Shown: positions 61,444 to 64,000 of the stretch, piece after piece
How positions within the stretch are numbered: the first letter of the stretch is position 1
Layout: the number at the start of each line of letters is the position of its first letter
Assembly (NCBI GenBank): GCA_002238445.1
Contig: MPML01000012.1
Span: forward strand, 1-64,000
Source of the DNA: Caldilineaceae bacterium bin5
GTDB taxonomy: Bacteria > Chloroflexota > Anaerolineae > Caldilineales > Caldilineaceae
Length of the DNA stretch: 64,000 nt
Direction of reading: 5' to 3'
Notes under the pieces: generated by a model
The model's input: the letters and a program-made list of their open reading frames with translations, nothing else
Database searches by the model: none
Told to the model about the DNA's origin: nothing
Made by a program: the position numbers and the translations under genes

Positions 61444-62238
61444 ATGTCTATCCTCAATCAAGAAAACGTCAACCATCGGTTTCATGAACTGAACCTTCTC
61501 AGTTCACGTTTGCCCCGAACCATTGTATTGGCGTTTTTACTGGCCTTAGCCGCGCTGGCATACGCCGCAACACCCACATTTGCACAGACCATACCACTTC
61601 CAACGCCAAATATCCTTGTTGACGATTACGTCACTGTTCCCAGGAACGGCGGTGCGAAAATTGAGGTGTTGGGAAACGATACCGTACCGGAGTTTTCCAG
61701 CTTTAACTTTACTAGTCCGGAGAACGGAAGTTTCAAAACTATCACAAGCAATGCGGCCAGGAGGCATCTCTCCTTCGAATACAGGCCCAACACGAACTTC
61801 GTTGGCGAAGACAGCTTTGCCTATTTTGTTTCCGATCGCCGCGGGTTGACTCTACAAGCTAGAGTTTACATCACGGTCTTTGGCGGTGGTCTTAATTGTC
61901 CCACATGTCTCAACAGACACGAGGCCACGCCTGTAAATGTCACGATCGGTGCAGACGACGCCTTTAACTACCACTTCATAAGTGACGACGGCGTCAGTAG
62001 TGGGCCGGTGCTTCCGCCAGTACCGAAATTGGCTAAGAAGCATTTGCCGGGGTCGGGGAACGTCGTCTTATTCAATGGTGCAAACCCGATTTCAGGCGCC
62101 CCGGTCATCATCAGTTACTTGTCAGACGAGGAGCTCGTGCACGTACACACATACTATTCTGACCGCCATACGGGCTCGATGAAACCCTACATTTTCGTAA
62201 TTGACCTGGACAACGAGGTATCGCATTGGGAGTGGTAA
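61444..62238 (+). CDS. Exported protein with cadherin-like/Ig-like repeat domain
   Basis: A 264-residue secreted protein. A long signal segment (LPRTIVLAFLLALAALAYA, about residues 20-40) is followed by a domain of about 85 residues with the pattern VDDYVTVPRNGGAKIEVLGND ... YRPNTNFVGEDSFAYFVSD, which marks the Big_9/cadherin-like 'VLxND' repeats of adhesins and other surface proteins. The last 110 residues include NCPTCLNRHEA, a basic stretch and VHVHTYYSDRHTG; I do not recognise them. The gene and its upstream region look less GC-rich than the rest of the window, so acquisition from elsewhere is possible. No clear ribosome site was seen. Confidence 0.65.
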   Translation: MSILNQENVNHRFHELNLLSSRLPRTIVLAFLLALAALAYAATPTFAQTIPLPTPNILVDDYVTVPRNGGAKIEVLGNDTVPEFSSFNFTSPENGSFKTITSNAARRHLSFEYRPNTNFVGEDSFAYFVSDRRGLTLQARVYITVFGGGLNCPTCLNRHEATPVNVTIGADDAFNYHFISDDGVSSGPVLPPVPKLAKKHLPGSGNVVLFNGANPISGAPVIISYLSDEELVHVHTYYSDRHTGSMKPYIFVIDLDNEVSHWEW

Positions 62239-62511
62239 CGGTTGCCAATTTGCCGATTTTCTTATGGCTTGAAATCTGGTGCAGGCACCGGTCATAGCCG
62301 GCTTAACCCGCAAGGCATACTTTGGGCCGATCTTGCATCTTGAGCAGGTTCTAACCGCCGGGGGAAGGAGGTACTAAACAGACACAACAAAGCATGGCAG
62401 AAGTGCGCAGGCGCGGGACCAAATTGCGCCACAAGAGCCGTATACTCTTACCTTTATACAGATTGTGAATCGTAAGACGACACGGCCCAACCCAATTCAA
62501 TAGGGGGAAAC

Positions 62512-63885
62512 ATGTCCGACACGCGAAACACAGACAGGCAGATGAGCCGCCGTGGCTTCCTACACGCCATGGCACTAGGCGCAGGCGGCGCCGCTCTGGC
62601 CGCATGTGTAGTGCCGGAAGGTGCCATGCCGGCCGCCGAAGAAGCAGCGGCGCCCGCGCAGGAAAATCTTCCGATCATCTATTGGTCGATGTTCGGTCTA
62701 CAGGAGGCTGCACAGGCACAGAATCAGGTCGAACGCTTCAACGAAGAGACCGGGGAAAGCGCGATTTTCATGTCGATCGGGTGGGGCAATGTAACCCAGA
62801 AAGCCCAGGTAGCTATTCAGGGCGGCAACCCACCCGACATGGTATCACTCTGGTCTCAGGCCTATACGTGGGGACCCCGCGGGCTCTTGCTGCCCCTCGA
62901 GGACTACGCCGAACGGGACGGCTTCGACGGCGAGGGCTGGTCCAAACCGGCATGGGATGCGCTTTGGTCGGATGGCCATCTCTGGGGGACAGGCCACACT
63001 CTTAACGTCTTCGCTCTGCACAGCAACGACACGCTCTTGGAAGAGGGCGGGTTCAGTGCAGACAGCCCGCCCGAAACTTTCGCCGACCTCGATGCGATGG
63101 CGGAGGCACTGACAACCTTTGATGACGACGGCAATATTACCCGGTTGGGCTTCCTGCCCTGGCTCAGGTCAGGCAGCCTCTGGCACTGGGGCTGGGCCAA
63201 TGGCGCTCAGTTCTACGATGAGGATACCGACACGATCACTGCCAACTCCGAAGAGGCGTTGCTCTATACTCTCGAATGGTTCAAGTCTTACGCGGATCAG
63301 TACGATATCGAGAAGATAGACCGTTATGTATCCGGGTTCGGCAATCGCAGTTCGCTGACGGAAGATCCCTGGTACGTGGACAAAATCGTTCTGCAGATCG
63401 ACGGCAGCTGGAAGCGAAGTTGGATCCCGCGCTATGCACCCGAGCTTGAATACTCGGTATTCAAGTCCCCGTATGGCCCTGGATACACCGAACCAACCAG
63501 CCTAGTTGAGATTGGCGCGATGTTCAACGTTCCCAACGGCGCCAAGAATCCGGACGGAGGATGGAAACTGGCCCACTTCATGGCGGCCAAGCAGCAGCAG
63601 ATCGAGTTTGGAAATCTGGTAGGAGACGTTCCCCCTCTGAACGAAGCTGCGCGCGATCCGGAGTTTCTGAATTCGCTACCGTTCAACGAGCTTTATGTCG
63701 AGTTGACCGAGTCGGCAGGCGGCCGCGCGTGGCCGCGCATTCCGGTTCTGGAGCAGTACAAGACCGAGATTCGGCGCCTCCAGGACGAAGTAATTCACGG
63801 CCAAATCGATCCGCAGCAGGGCTTGGACGATATGACTGCGAAACTGCAGCAGGAGTTGATCGACTTCCGCCAGCAGGTTGGCTAA
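62512..63885 (+). CDS. Sugar ABC transporter substrate-binding lipoprotein, Tat-exported
   Basis: A 457-residue extracellular solute-binding protein family 1 member. The leader MSRRGFLHAMALGAGGAALAAC combines a twin-arginine motif with a lipobox (Cys at about 27), then an Ala/Glu/Pro linker. The mature part has the two-lobe pattern: IIYWSMFGLQEAAQAQNQVERF, WGNVTQKAQVAIQGGNPPDMV, GIWKRSW-like IDGSWKRSW, and a C-terminal GGWKLAHFMAAKQQQ. It probably captures oligosaccharides. AGGGGGAAAC stands before the ATG. A permease gene begins 73 bases after its stop. Confidence 0.92.
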   Translation: MSDTRNTDRQMSRRGFLHAMALGAGGAALAACVVPEGAMPAAEEAAAPAQENLPIIYWSMFGLQEAAQAQNQVERFNEETGESAIFMSIGWGNVTQKAQVAIQGGNPPDMVSLWSQAYTWGPRGLLLPLEDYAERDGFDGEGWSKPAWDALWSDGHLWGTGHTLNVFALHSNDTLLEEGGFSADSPPETFADLDAMAEALTTFDDDGNITRLGFLPWLRSGSLWHWGWANGAQFYDEDTDTITANSEEALLYTLEWFKSYADQYDIEKIDRYVSGFGNRSSLTEDPWYVDKIVLQIDGSWKRSWIPRYAPELEYSVFKSPYGPGYTEPTSLVEIGAMFNVPNGAKNPDGGWKLAHFMAAKQQQIEFGNLVGDVPPLNEAARDPEFLNSLPFNELYVELTESAGGRAWPRIPVLEQYKTEIRRLQDEVIHGQIDPQQGLDDMTAKLQQELIDFRQQVG

Positions 63886-63910
63886 TAGAGAAGTCCCCTG
63901 GCACTTACAT

Positions 63911-63940
63911 CCCGGCGGGTTGACTAATCGACCCGCCGGG
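63911..63940 (+). promoter_or_regulatory. Perfect hairpin between the binding-protein and permease genes
   Basis: CCCGGCGGGT (63911-63920) and ACCCGCCGGG (63931-63940) are perfectly complementary around a 10-base loop. There is no T-run. As with the pstS-pstC hairpin, it probably stabilises or partly terminates the message so that the binding protein exceeds the permease. Confidence 0.7.
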
Positions 63941-63958
63941 AAACAGGAGAAGGCGGGC

Positions 63959-64000
63959 ATGACATTTGGACTTACGCGACAAGAGTTTCGGCGCTTGCGG
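63959..64000 (+). CDS. Start of the next gene, probably a sugar ABC transporter permease
   Basis: ATG 63959 follows GGAGAAGG and opens a frame of 14 codons (MTFGLTRQEFRRLR) that runs off the window. Position directly after a family-1 binding protein suggests a MalF-type permease, but the visible part is too short to confirm this. Confidence 0.5.
   Translation, partial: MTFGLTRQEFRRLR

Overview
This window looks like a chromosome segment from a free-living, moderately GC-rich bacterium, most likely a Chloroflexota member of the Caldilineae/Anaerolineae type. That placement is inference from several traits: a single-subunit Elp3, Tat-type lipoprotein sugar-binding proteins with Ala/Glu/Pro-rich linkers, a MacAB-like operon with extra lipoproteins, an F420-type PPOX protein and many exported lipoproteins. 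No rRNA, tRNA, CRISPR array, prophage or intact transposase gene was seen.

Layout. 1-4824: phosphate uptake operon (end of pstS, pstC, pstA, pstB, a thioredoxin-type arsC, phoU). 5367-6332: lipoprotein gene with its own promoter and terminator. 6645-11019: Elp3 on the minus strand, divergent from a Trm9-like tRNA methyltransferase, then galK and a PPOX protein. 11024-12213: a 1.19-kb composite mobile element filled with short repeats. 12305-22115: BtrH-like protein, MFS transporter and S9 peptidase, two GT-C glycosyltransferases and a membrane-anchored ADP-ribosylglycohydrolase. 22383-27992: six-gene minus-strand MacAB-type export operon with two lipoproteins. 28648-33878: APH-like kinase, a large Asp-rich repeat protein with two FN3-like domains, and a two-component system. 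34887-40865: DinB-like protein, thiolase, fused CoA-transferase, lipid-anchored intradiol dioxygenase (a partial beta-ketoadipate-type set), F420-type PPOX protein, sulfatase. 40982-50089 (minus): rplS, MetE-like protein, SIS protein, sulfatase, duplicated UxaA-type dehydratase, HD phosphohydrolase, GT4 glycosyltransferase, PchB-like chorismate mutase. 50651-59452: M20 peptidase, DUF212 protein, xseB, receiver-DUF309 fusion, a radical-SAM/B12 operon with two small unknown proteins, then rhodanese, DUF2203, HesB-type protein, moaA and a SufR-like regulator. 59453-61443: repeat-rich, gene-poor. 61444-64000: exported protein and the start of a sugar ABC transporter operon.

The most distinctive signal is a family of non-autonomous mobile elements (about 280-350 bp, one expanded to 1.19 kb) at 11024, 19079, 34076, 50143 and 60480. 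The ends resemble GTAACTACTcAGCCGC in inverted orientation. I found flanking 8-bp direct repeats for all five (three exact, two with one mismatch). Each carries a central pair of hairpins whose stems change in a compensatory way between copies. The other strong lead is the head-to-head Elp3 / Trm9-like pair, which would give a bacterium both steps of wobble-uridine mcm5U synthesis.
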